This document shows, one piece after another, positions 48,731 to 57,401 of a stretch of DNA of 64,000 nucleotides. The notes below the pieces were generated by a model. That model was not told the origin of the DNA. It did no database searches and was given only the letters and a program-made list of their open reading frames with translations. Source of the stretch: JAAYJK01 sp964501655 (GTDB taxonomy: Bacteria; Bacillota; Syntrophomonadia; Syntrophomonadales; Syntrophomonadaceae); NCBI GenBank assembly GCA_964501655.1, contig CAZCTN010000002.1, positions 62,001 to 126,000 of the forward strand, in the 5' to 3' direction. A program made the position numbers and the translations under genes. Within the stretch, counting starts at the first letter, position 1. Each line of letters begins with the position of its first letter.

Positions 48731-50896
48731 TTAGTTGTTTACAATAAATTTTACCTGTTTAGCACTGGTCTGGTCGAGAATATTAGTATCCACTACGATA
48801 AGGGTATGTTCCCCATTGCTCAATGCTGTTGTATCCAAAGTGTAATGGAATCCTGAGTTCCCATTGTTGTATTCCGGGTACGCTGTCTGTACATCAGGAC
48901 GGGAATCCCCATACACAGCCTCTCCGAGTATAATTCCATCTATTCTTATTTCTACCTTTGATACTCCTGCACCGTCCAGGTACCAACCGTGTACATTATA
49001 GTTGGTGCCACTGATAGTTGCTCCCAAGGCAGGGACGTCTATCCAGCCTATCGCAGGCAGGGCATCAGAGTTGCTTACATTAAACGTTATATTCCTGGAA
49101 CTGCTCTGATCGAGAGTATTAGTCTCCACAATAGTCAGGGTATGTTCACCGTTGCTCAGTGCTGTTGTATCCAAGGTATAATGGAATCCGGAATTAGCGT
49201 TATTATAATCCGGATATGCTGCCTGAACGTCGAGACGCTGGTCACCATAGACTGCTTGACCTACCGTAGTACCGTCTACCTGGATTTCTATCATAGAGAC
49301 TCCTGCACCGTCCAGATACCAACCGTGTACATTGTAATTGACACCGCTTATGGTTGCTCCTGATGCAGGGGCGTCAATCCAGCTTCTGGCCGGTAAGACA
49401 CCAGGGTTTTCAATATTAAATGTTACCGCTTTGGAACTGGTTTGGTCGAGAGTATTGGTTTCCACTACGGTTAAGGTATGTTCTCCATTACTAAAAGCTG
49501 TTGTATCTAAGGTATAATGGAAACCGGAATTGGCATCGTTATAATCCGGATAGGCTGCTTGCACATCTAAGCGCTGGTCACCGTAAACGGCTTGACCTAC
49601 TGTAATGCCATCAAGCATAATATCAATTTTAGATACTCCTACACCATCCAGGTACCAGCCCTGTACATTGTAATTGGCACCGCTTATGGTCGCTCCCGAG
49701 GCAGGTGCATCGATCCAGCCCCTGGCAGGTAGAACTCCGGGGTTTTCAACATTAAACGTTACCTCTTTGGAACTGGTTTGATTGAGAGTATTGGTTTCCA
49801 CTACGGTTAATGTATGTTCACCATTGCTCAGTGCTGTCGTATCTAAAGTATAATGAAAGCCGGCATTGGCGTTATTATAATCCGGATAGGCTGCCTGTAC
49901 GTCCAGCCGCTGGTCACCGTAAACGGCTTGACCTACTGTGGTGCCGTCTATCTTAATTTCTAGGTTGGTAACTCCCGCACCATCCAGGTACCAACCATGA
50001 ACGTTATAGTGTGCACCGCAGATGGCAGCTCCGGCAGCAGGGGCGTCGATCCAGCTCCGGGCAGGAAGGTCAGGGTTTATCTCAGCAGCGGTAAGGGATT
50101 GAACCTCTCCGGGAATCCAGCCCAGGGAGTTATGTGCCATAGCCCGATAAAGGTAGGATGTACCTGGTATCAAGCTTGTAATGTAATCACTAAACGACCC
50201 TATGCCAAATGACCCACTTTGGATGGAGGTGTCAATCCATTCGCTGCCTTCCTGTTCCTTATACTGGAACTTGATCTGATCGCAGTTTTCTTCATTAGCC
50301 AGGCCGCTGATTGTTCCATTTAAGATGACTCCTATCTGGTGAACATTCGCAGCACTTTCAGTTACTACGGTCAGGGTGTTAGCACTGGTGGTAAAGCTGA
50401 AGGTTAATTCCTGGTTGGGTTCATTATCCGGGTTCTGCACCGCCCCGGCGGGAATATATACCGTATATATTGTACTTATATCAAGAATACCATTGGGCTG
50501 GACAGATAATGTCTTATCGGCAATGCTGGTAGCGATGTTAACCGGATCGTCTCCCTGTTTGAGACTGATGTTATCAATGTTATTTGCAGCAGTAATAGTC
50601 TGGTTGAAATTAATATGAATGACTTTATTTATGGGTACTTCAGTTTGCTGAGTAACCGGATCGGTGGATAACACTGTCAGCACAATTTTACTGGTGGACT
50701 GAAGCATGTTGCCCCCGCTGTCATAGGTATAGGTGTTATTCACCCCGTTGCCGTAGGTAACAGATGTAAGTCTCCCCAATTCATCATATTCATAGTGTAT
50801 ATGTCCGGCGTTAACCGGAATTACAGCCGCAAGCAGGATAAACACCACGCACAGTGCCAACCCTACTGCTTTTTTCGAGTAATCTCTAAAATTCAT
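48731..50896 (-). CDS. Secreted repeat protein: single RHS motif, SbsA-Ig, Fn3-like and four 112-aa repeats
   Basis: A 721-aa exported protein. The N-terminus has a signal peptide (residues about 10-30, VGLALCVVFILLAAVIPVNA). Then come one RHS/YD unit (YEYDELGRLTSVTYGNGVNN), an SbsA/Big_5 Ig-like domain (about 70-170), an Fn3-like domain (about 175-275) and four near-identical repeats of 112 residues, each starting LPARxWIDAP and containing NVHGWYLDGAGV and GFHYTLDTTALSNGEHTL. ATG at 50896 follows GAAGGAGAGTAAAA; an upstream ORF extension has no ribosome site. Likely a cell-surface adhesion or RHS-associated protein. Confidence 0.85.
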   Translation of the reverse strand: MNFRDYSKKAVGLALCVVFILLAAVIPVNAGHIHYEYDELGRLTSVTYGNGVNNTYTYDSGGNMLQSTSKIVLTVLSTDPVTQQTEVPINKVIHINFNQTITAANNIDNISLKQGDDPVNIATSIADKTLSVQPNGILDISTIYTVYIPAGAVQNPDNEPNQELTFSFTTSANTLTVVTESAANVHQIGVILNGTISGLANEENCDQIKFQYKEQEGSEWIDTSIQSGSFGIGSFSDYITSLIPGTSYLYRAMAHNSLGWIPGEVQSLTAAEINPDLPARSWIDAPAAGAAICGAHYNVHGWYLDGAGVTNLEIKIDGTTVGQAVYGDQRLDVQAAYPDYNNANAGFHYTLDTTALSNGEHTLTVVETNTLNQTSSKEVTFNVENPGVLPARGWIDAPASGATISGANYNVQGWYLDGVGVSKIDIMLDGITVGQAVYGDQRLDVQAAYPDYNDANSGFHYTLDTTAFSNGEHTLTVVETNTLDQTSSKAVTFNIENPGVLPARSWIDAPASGATISGVNYNVHGWYLDGAGVSMIEIQVDGTTVGQAVYGDQRLDVQAAYPDYNNANSGFHYTLDTTALSNGEHTLTIVETNTLDQSSSRNITFNVSNSDALPAIGWIDVPALGATISGTNYNVHGWYLDGAGVSKVEIRIDGIILGEAVYGDSRPDVQTAYPEYNNGNSGFHYTLDTTALSNGEHTLIVVDTNILDQTSAKQVKFIVNN
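48734..50077 (-). repeat. Four tandem 336-bp coding repeats
   Basis: The four 112-aa units are similar at the DNA level, for example around CTGTTGTATCCAAGGTATAA-type segments repeated every about 336 bp. They could recombine to change repeat number. Confidence 0.8.
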
Positions 50897-51152
50897 TTTT
50901 ACTCTCCTTCCCCAATGTCTTAAAAATTGCTCATAGTGTTGGAAAAGTTCCTTAGATATTATTAACGTCATTTACTTTTGAATATACTATGCTGTAATAT
51001 CTACTGAAGCTTTTCCTCGTTATCACATTCTACTTTTCCTTACCCTAACCCAGCGTGATTTGGTCAAATTCGATTTTTCAAGTTTTAATATATTATGGTA
51101 TATATGATTCCATTTTTCTGGTAAGCAAGCGCTTCACTTGATGACAGTTGCA

Positions 51153-51443
51153 CTATATTCTTGATAAGTATTTTAGGAATAAGCCTACTACTACTAAAAT
51201 TATCCCTAGCACTATCAAGAAGTAATTTTCCTTCTTATTGCTGTTGAATACCCCAAATGACTTTACGACTCTAAATCCAACAACATTTCCCCAAATCCCT
51301 ACAATATTAGTCCATATTCCTGTAGATATAAAAATGCCTCCTGTATCAATAGCAATTATGGGGATTATATAAATTAAATATAGATAAGTAAAGAGAATTA
51401 CTAGTATGAAATTAATTATTTCCTTAATTGTCTGTTTATTCAT
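51153..51443 (-). CDS. Small membrane protein, putative RHS immunity protein
   Basis: A 96-aa, A/T-rich gene 12 bp after the RHS stop on the same strand. The protein is mostly hydrophobic with three predicted membrane segments (about 8-35, 38-62, 75-92; INFILVILFTYLYLIYIIPI, ENYFLIVLGIILVVVGLFL). ATG at 51443 follows AGAGGTGTGTGAT. Genes in this position after an RHS toxin tip usually encode the cognate immunity protein; a membrane immunity protein would fit a membrane-acting or exported toxin. No homology is recognised. Confidence 0.6.
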   Translation of the reverse strand: MNKQTIKEIINFILVILFTYLYLIYIIPIIAIDTGGIFISTGIWTNIVGIWGNVVGFRVVKSFGVFNSNKKENYFLIVLGIILVVVGLFLKYLSRI

Positions 51444-51454
51444 ATCACACACCT

Positions 51455-54400
51455 CTATCTATCTACGAATACTCCTTTAATCGGGTCATTACTCGTTGCA
51501 TCAATAACCGCATCATATGTACCATAAATAGGGATTAGGTCCAGCAACCATGAAATATCAGGATCTTTCTGAGACACATAGACGTCTACACCAAATCCAT
51601 ACGCATCAGATATATCGGGAGAAAATAATTCCCGAATTTTTGATGATGCCTTTGCAGCTTTGTATGTTCTAGCAATAGCTACCACATCAGAAGCACCGCT
51701 TACTAGCACATTACTCCATTTCCACATACTATCATTTCTATGTAGAAAATCTAAATATGCTAAATCTGCTATAGTGCTATATTCGTAGTAGTATCCTTTA
51801 GGAATAAAGGCTTGCGTTTTTCCCTCATAAGCTTTTCTTCTTTCAAGATGAAACTTTCTTCCGTTATCATTAAGCTGGTCGTTCATACTAGTTTCTGATG
51901 TTTCATATACAACTATATTCAAATTAGTAAATGTATGTTTTCTTACAATTGCATCAACATAATTATATGGATAACCAAACGGATCGGAATTATCATTATA
52001 GTCTACATACCAGTATTCGAAAATACAATACGAAACTATATGCTCATGCCCCGTCGGGTCTATACTATTTACCGGATTATTACTGCAATACGTATACCTG
52101 TTCAAGCTCAGCGGGTCGCTGATATTTCCTTCCAGTATATCCGTTGAAACAAATCTATGCACGTCCGGATTATAGTACCTGGCCCGCATGTAAACGAGTC
52201 CGTTGCCATCGGTCATGATTCCGTACTGGCCGTTGTAAAGGAATGCGGTATTGCTGCTGCCGGTATGATCAGTTAGTTTTCCGTACACATCGTATTGGAA
52301 GCTGTCGGTGACACTGCCTGCGGCATCGGTCAGCTTAACTGTGCTGCCTCTGAGGTCGTAATGGTAGACCTTATAGTTACCCTGCTTTTCTTCCCCGATG
52401 AGCCCCAGGCCGTAGACATAGAAGGTCTGGCTGTTATCCGCTGCGGTCCTGACCAGCACCTGGCTCAAGGAGGAATGGGGGTTTATTATGTAATCATATT
52501 GTTCTCCATTTATGTTAACCCCGGTGCGGTTGCCTTCAGCATCGTAGGTATAGCTGCTGTTTCCTGCTGCGGTAAGGCGGTTGCTGGAATCGAAGCTGTA
52601 GGAAGTCATTTGACCGTCCAAAGGTCCGTAAGTTATGTTGCCGTCGGCATCATAGCTGACTATCTGTCCATTGTAGGTGGCCAGACGGTTGTCACTGGTA
52701 CAGGTGATCTCACTGCTCTGCCCGGTATTTGTGGGATCGGAAAGATTCGAGTATTCATCGGTGATGTTTCCCGCAGCATCATAATTAATATCAAATCGGG
52801 TTATAATGGTGCCACCCTGGTTTTTATCCAAGATCTGGATTAAGCTTCCGGCTTCATTGTAGGTTCTGCTTTCTACCGAGCCATCGGGCCTATGGGTTTC
52901 AAGCAGCCGGCCATTGGCATCGTAACTGTAGCTGGTTACGTGATTAGCCCAGTCGCTTACCTGGGTGAGGCGGTTGGCGGCGTCATACGTATATTGAACC
53001 TGTTTTCCGCCGGGGTAGGTTAAAGTGATGAGATTGCCGGCTTCGTCGTAAGTATAGCCGATGGTGTTGCCTCTGGCGTCGGTATAGCTGGTAACGCGGT
53101 TTAAGGCGTCGTGTTGACGGGTTATGGTGCCGCTGCTATCGGTTACGGTAAGCAAGTTGCCGTTGTCGTCGTAGGTGCAGGAGATGAACCCGTCGGGGTC
53201 GTTTTGTGAGACCAGTCGACCCGCATCATCGTACTGCCAGGTCCGTTGCTGATTTCTCCCATTGGTGAAGCCAGATAATAGTCCGATTTGGTTGTATGCG
53301 TACTGGTGGCTGCCGGTAGTCGAAGTGCTGCCAGTAAGACGACCGGCCAGGTCGAAGCTATATTGCCTCTGGTTGCTGTTGGTATCTATTAGTACTTCGC
53401 GGTTCCCTAATGCATCAAATCCCTGGGTTGCCTGACCCTGCATTGTATCTGTGGTTTGTATATGCCGGTCCAGATCGTCATAATTATACTGGGTACTCTG
53501 GTTTAGAGGATCGGTAGTTTGGGTTAACCGGCCCAGGGTGTCATACTGCCCGGAGACATCATTCCCCAAGGCGTCCTGGATTGAGGTAAGCAGGTATTTT
53601 TGCGGGTCATAAGTACAGCTGGCCGTGGTATTCCCCATTGCGTCTACAATCTGGGTGATGTTTCCTACTTCATCATAGCTGTAGTTCCAGGTGTTCACTA
53701 AAGGATCGGTAACAGAAACCACCCGGCCGTTAAGATCATAGGTGTAGTAAGTGGTGCTGCCGCGGGGATCGGTGATCCCAACCAGCTGATTTTCGCTGTC
53801 ATAAGTGTAGGTGGTTGTATTATTCAAGGCATCGGTAACCTGCATCAGGCTGCCGTTATTGTCATACTCATACTGGGTGGTGTTATAGTTGGCGTCTGTT
53901 GCACTGATTAACCGGTAGTTGGCATCATACTGATAGCTCCAGGAATGACCCAGTGAGTCGGTGATGCTCAGCAGGTTGCCGGCAGTATCATAACTATAAC
54001 TGGTAGTCTTGCCCCCGTTGTTAGTTATACTGAGTAAACGTCCGACCTGATCATAGGAGCAGGTGGTAATCATGCCGACAGCATCGTTAATAGTATAGGG
54101 CAACCCACCTGAGTAGGTATAGCTGATTGAACCGATGCCGCTTCCAATCTCCGGGTTGGTTTGGGTCTGAAGCTGGCCGTCAGAATAATAGGTATATGAA
54201 GTAGTGGCACCCAGGGCGTCGGTGATGCTGCTTAAGTTGTTATTAACATCATATGATAACTGGGTAGTCCTGGCACCCGGATCAGTAATCAGGATCAGGT
54301 TGTCGTTTTCATCATACTGGTACTGGGTGGTGCCAAAAGCATTGGTAAGGGAAATAACATTACCGTTGGCATCATACTGATATGTTACCTGGTTATTATT

Positions 54401-57031
54401 GGGGTCGGTGATGCCGGTGCAGTTGTTGTTATCATCATAGGTAAAGCTGGTAAGATTATTTAACGGGTCAAGTAAACTTATACCCTGGTAGTTTGCGTCA
54501 CGGCCGCAAACGGTGATGTCCCCCAGGGGGCCGGTTAAGGAAGTGTGAACATCATTATACGTATACTGCCAGGTGTTGTTTTCTCCATCCGCCTGTTGAG
54601 TTACCCGGTTGCTTCCATCATAGGTATTAGTCAAGGTTGTGCTGCCATCCGGGCTGGTTATTGAGGTCAAACCGTAGGAATCGTACTGATAAGTGGTAGT
54701 GCCACTGTTCAGATTCTCGACTGTAGTCAGGTTTCCGTTGGAATCATAGCTGTAATATACTGTTCTCCCGGCAGGGTCGGTTACGCTGCTTAGATCATTA
54801 TTGGCATCATAGGAAAAACACAAGCTTTTGCCGGTGGTCTGGTTAGTGGCTGCTGCCAACATGTCACTGCTGTAGGTAAGGAGGATGATGTTGTTATTCT
54901 GGTCGATAATATTAAGCAGGTTTCCATAACTGTCAAAAACATACTGGGTGTGATTCTTAAAGGTCAGGGTATATCCATCATCTGGACCGCTGGTTAGAAT
55001 TTCATAACAGCCGGCCGGTGAAGTATAATCCGAACCGTCATAATTAAAGGTATATACATGTCCGTCAGCATAGGCTGCACTGATACTGCCATCCTGGTTT
55101 GCTGTTAAATGCACATTATAGTTATTGGTCCAGCCTTTTCCCTGTGGTCCTTCATAATCATCCAGGGAGTTGTAGAAACGGGTGAAATGAAGCCCCGGAC
55201 CAGGCCCGGGAATTAAAACATCGGTCTCCTGCCGGATGAAGTTGCCGGTAGATAAATTAACGGAGTTGTTGCCGTAGAAACAGTAGGGGCGTTTACCCAG
55301 GAGATCTTTGGGGATAATTTCTCCTATCGACAAGGTTGGATAACCATCGTTAGTGCTGGGGCTGATAGCCCAGGTATTATTAAAATCCCAGCCTTCGTAT
55401 GTACTCTGGGTTTTCATTTCTGATGTTGTCCGAGGTGCACCGCGGCCATCGTTGTCCCTATGACCGGAGGTTTGAGAGTCATAATAACAGTGAGTAATAA
55501 TAGATGAGTTTTCGCTGTTTTCACCGAGGAATCCCCCTGATGTTCCAATGATGGGTACTAACCCAGTACTATAACAATTGGTAAGTTCAATATTATCCTC
55601 ACAAGATCCTGCAAATCCCCCTACTGTAAAAGATTCTTCTATATCCCCCAGGATAGATCCCCTGGCATAGCAATCACTGATATTTGCGTATCCGTCAATG
55701 ATACCGACAAAACCTCCCATATAACCTCCTGAATCGTCGGGATCAGATACATAACTAAGATCGCCGGTAGCATAACACTTGCTTAGTGTTGTTTCTTCAT
55801 CCTGGTAGCCGCTGATACTAGAGGCGAAACTGCCGCTGAAAGTATATGATGTTACCGTAAGCGATGATGAGGTGCTGCAATTTACAAGAATGCTTGCAGA
55901 TATATATTCGGCAAATCCCCCGGCCCAACCGCCTGAATTTATGCTTCCGGAAACATGGCAACCCTCTATGTTCACATTATCTGCATATTGAATCAGTCCT
56001 CCGACCCACCCCCCGGCATTTATGCTTTCTGTAACATGACAGTTGACAATGGTAGCGTCACAGCAATATTGTGCCAAACCACCCGCGAATCCTGTGGTGG
56101 TATCTATGCTGCCGGATATAACACAGTTTTCAATTGTAGAGTCCCAAACATACTGAATTAATCCTCCCACAAATCCATCGGTCGTGGTTATATCTGCAGT
56201 TACATCACAATTTAAAATCGTAACATTATCGCCTAACTGAACCAACCCGCCTACAAATCCATCGACGGTTATTATCCCGGCTGAAACTTGGGAATTGCTT
56301 ATCATAGTATTATCGGCATAATAAACCAACCCTCCCACAAACCCGTCGTCAGTAATTATATCTCCAAAAACGCGGCAGTTTTCAATCGTAGCATTTTCTG
56401 CGAACCCGCATAAAACTCCAATATCACTTACTATCTGAATATCTACATCTTCCAGATATACATTTTTCACCGTACCCCCGGCTATATGGGAAAACAATCC
56501 ATAAGCATCATCTAGTTCGTTCATGGACTCGGTGACAGTCAATCCTATGAGTTTATAGTTATTACCATCATATGTACCGGAAAAATCACAATCTATTCCG
56601 GCCCAATCTGGGTGACCGCTCAAGTCTATGTCAACCATCTGCACATAAGTGAAACCGGGGTCTGTGCAGATACTATCCAAATCCTCAAATGTCCAGATTT
56701 CAATTATTTCTGAGCTTGCTGCCAAAGCCCGCATAGTCAAGCTGCTTGCGGTTGTTGCAGCATCTTGCGCCTCGCTGGATTTATACTTCTGGCGTATTTC
56801 TTCCATACGATTTTTCAATGAATTTATTACATCCTGATGCTGGGCCTTGATAATCTCTGCAGTAATATTTTCCTGCTGCACAACCTGATTAGTGGAAATA
56901 ACAATAGTATCCTGCTGAAATGGTTCAACTGAAGCTGCGGTCAGGGCATAACCATTGAAGAAGACCATACAGCCTAGTATGAGAATGAGTGTAAAAACAG
57001 TTATAGGGAAAACAAAAAAATTCTTTTTCAC
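51455..57031 (-). CDS. RHS/YD-repeat polymorphic toxin-like surface protein
   Basis: A 1858-aa secreted protein. A signal peptide (residues 1-33) is followed by a GLUG-type beta-helix region (about 110-560) with repeats of the form DGFVGGLVQ...ILNCDV, a DUF6531-like entry domain (NLSTGNFIRQETDVLIPGPG, HFTRFYNSLDDYEGPQGKGW), about 30 YD repeats (YxYDxxGxLxxxTD), the RHS core (YMRARYYNPDVHRFVSTDIL ... DPLSLNRYTYCSNNPVN) and a C-terminal tip of about 196 residues after DPTGHEH. The tip has no known toxin motif that I recognise. GTG start at 57031. The RHS shell would encapsulate the tip. Confidence 0.9.
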   Translation of the reverse strand: MKKNFFVFPITVFTLILILGCMVFFNGYALTAASVEPFQQDTIVISTNQVVQQENITAEIIKAQHQDVINSLKNRMEEIRQKYKSSEAQDAATTASSLTMRALAASSEIIEIWTFEDLDSICTDPGFTYVQMVDIDLSGHPDWAGIDCDFSGTYDGNNYKLIGLTVTESMNELDDAYGLFSHIAGGTVKNVYLEDVDIQIVSDIGVLCGFAENATIENCRVFGDIITDDGFVGGLVYYADNTMISNSQVSAGIITVDGFVGGLVQLGDNVTILNCDVTADITTTDGFVGGLIQYVWDSTIENCVISGSIDTTTGFAGGLAQYCCDATIVNCHVTESINAGGWVGGLIQYADNVNIEGCHVSGSINSGGWAGGFAEYISASILVNCSTSSSLTVTSYTFSGSFASSISGYQDEETTLSKCYATGDLSYVSDPDDSGGYMGGFVGIIDGYANISDCYARGSILGDIEESFTVGGFAGSCEDNIELTNCYSTGLVPIIGTSGGFLGENSENSSIITHCYYDSQTSGHRDNDGRGAPRTTSEMKTQSTYEGWDFNNTWAISPSTNDGYPTLSIGEIIPKDLLGKRPYCFYGNNSVNLSTGNFIRQETDVLIPGPGPGLHFTRFYNSLDDYEGPQGKGWTNNYNVHLTANQDGSISAAYADGHVYTFNYDGSDYTSPAGCYEILTSGPDDGYTLTFKNHTQYVFDSYGNLLNIIDQNNNIILLTYSSDMLAAATNQTTGKSLCFSYDANNDLSSVTDPAGRTVYYSYDSNGNLTTVENLNSGTTTYQYDSYGLTSITSPDGSTTLTNTYDGSNRVTQQADGENNTWQYTYNDVHTSLTGPLGDITVCGRDANYQGISLLDPLNNLTSFTYDDNNNCTGITDPNNNQVTYQYDANGNVISLTNAFGTTQYQYDENDNLILITDPGARTTQLSYDVNNNLSSITDALGATTSYTYYSDGQLQTQTNPEIGSGIGSISYTYSGGLPYTINDAVGMITTCSYDQVGRLLSITNNGGKTTSYSYDTAGNLLSITDSLGHSWSYQYDANYRLISATDANYNTTQYEYDNNGSLMQVTDALNNTTTYTYDSENQLVGITDPRGSTTYYTYDLNGRVVSVTDPLVNTWNYSYDEVGNITQIVDAMGNTTASCTYDPQKYLLTSIQDALGNDVSGQYDTLGRLTQTTDPLNQSTQYNYDDLDRHIQTTDTMQGQATQGFDALGNREVLIDTNSNQRQYSFDLAGRLTGSTSTTGSHQYAYNQIGLLSGFTNGRNQQRTWQYDDAGRLVSQNDPDGFISCTYDDNGNLLTVTDSSGTITRQHDALNRVTSYTDARGNTIGYTYDEAGNLITLTYPGGKQVQYTYDAANRLTQVSDWANHVTSYSYDANGRLLETHRPDGSVESRTYNEAGSLIQILDKNQGGTIITRFDINYDAAGNITDEYSNLSDPTNTGQSSEITCTSDNRLATYNGQIVSYDADGNITYGPLDGQMTSYSFDSSNRLTAAGNSSYTYDAEGNRTGVNINGEQYDYIINPHSSLSQVLVRTAADNSQTFYVYGLGLIGEEKQGNYKVYHYDLRGSTVKLTDAAGSVTDSFQYDVYGKLTDHTGSSNTAFLYNGQYGIMTDGNGLVYMRARYYNPDVHRFVSTDILEGNISDPLSLNRYTYCSNNPVNSIDPTGHEHIVSYCIFEYWYVDYNDNSDPFGYPYNYVDAIVRKHTFTNLNIVVYETSETSMNDQLNDNGRKFHLERRKAYEGKTQAFIPKGYYYEYSTIADLAYLDFLHRNDSMWKWSNVLVSGASDVVAIARTYKAAKASSKIRELFSPDISDAYGFGVDVYVSQKDPDISWLLDLIPIYGTYDAVIDATSNDPIKGVFVDR

Positions 57032-57158
57032 GACCTGCCTATACCTCCTATATTTGTTTTATATTTCTAATTAATGCTAATATTAGACATAAATAATTAC
57101 TTTTCCTTTTTAAAGCCATTTGGTAAAAGCAGGAACAAAGAACACATATTTCGCAACG

Positions 57159-57194
57159 AGGGGGTCGGGGGTTCGAGTCCCCCCGTCTCCACCA
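57159..57194 (+). repeat. 3' fragment of a tmRNA/tRNA-like gene, possible att scar
   Basis: GGGGG-TTCGAGT-CCCCC is a perfect T-arm, followed by CGTCTCC-A-CCA. The acceptor strand CGTCTCC requires a 5' partner GG(A/G)GACG, the tmRNA 5' end sequence, and none is present upstream, so only the 3' end remains. Such fragments mark the distal end of islands integrated at ssrA. Confidence 0.6.
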
Positions 57195-57216
57195 GTGTCT
57201 GAACCGTTGCAGTAAC
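57193..57216. repeat. Diverged direct repeat, right copy
   Basis: CAGTGTCTGAACCGTTGCAG then TAAC, matching 48598-48622 at most positions. It starts at the CCA end of the tmRNA-like fragment. Confidence 0.55.
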
Positions 57217-57345
57217 GCTGCGGTCGCGCCCCTACTGCTTCGCTAATTAATACATTCAGCGAGTTTGCACTTATTGACGTGTATTTTCATTAATCATAAA
57301 AGGAGTTGCCGCTTTTCGACTGGCGGCAGGTCCGATAAGGAACTT

Positions 57346-57370
57346 AGACCGCCTTACGCAAAGGCGGTCT
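57346..57370. terminator. Hairpin between RHS region and esterase gene
   Basis: AGACCGCCTT-ACGCA-AAGGCGGTCT, a perfect 10-bp stem, followed on the plus strand by CGTTATTTCTT. On the minus strand it is 31 bp beyond the esterase stop (57402), so it is probably the terminator of that gene; a second stem TGCCGC/GCGGCA lies at about 57307-57327. Confidence 0.65.
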
Positions 57371-57401
57371 CGTTATTTCTTATGTTTGCTTTGATTATTA
57401 T

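Noticed and set aside
48734..50077. Regular repeats suggestive of a CRISPR array
   Set aside because: The period is 336 bp and the repeats are in-frame protein domains.
52295..52843. Long ORF opposite the RHS gene, and similar long antisense ORFs at 6868-7605, 14965-15807 and 17497-17961
   Set aside because: They are shadows of strongly biased coding on the other strand, with no ribosome sites.
57085..57194. Complete tRNA gene
   Set aside because: Only the T-arm and acceptor 3' strand are present; there is no 5' acceptor strand, D-arm or anticodon arm.
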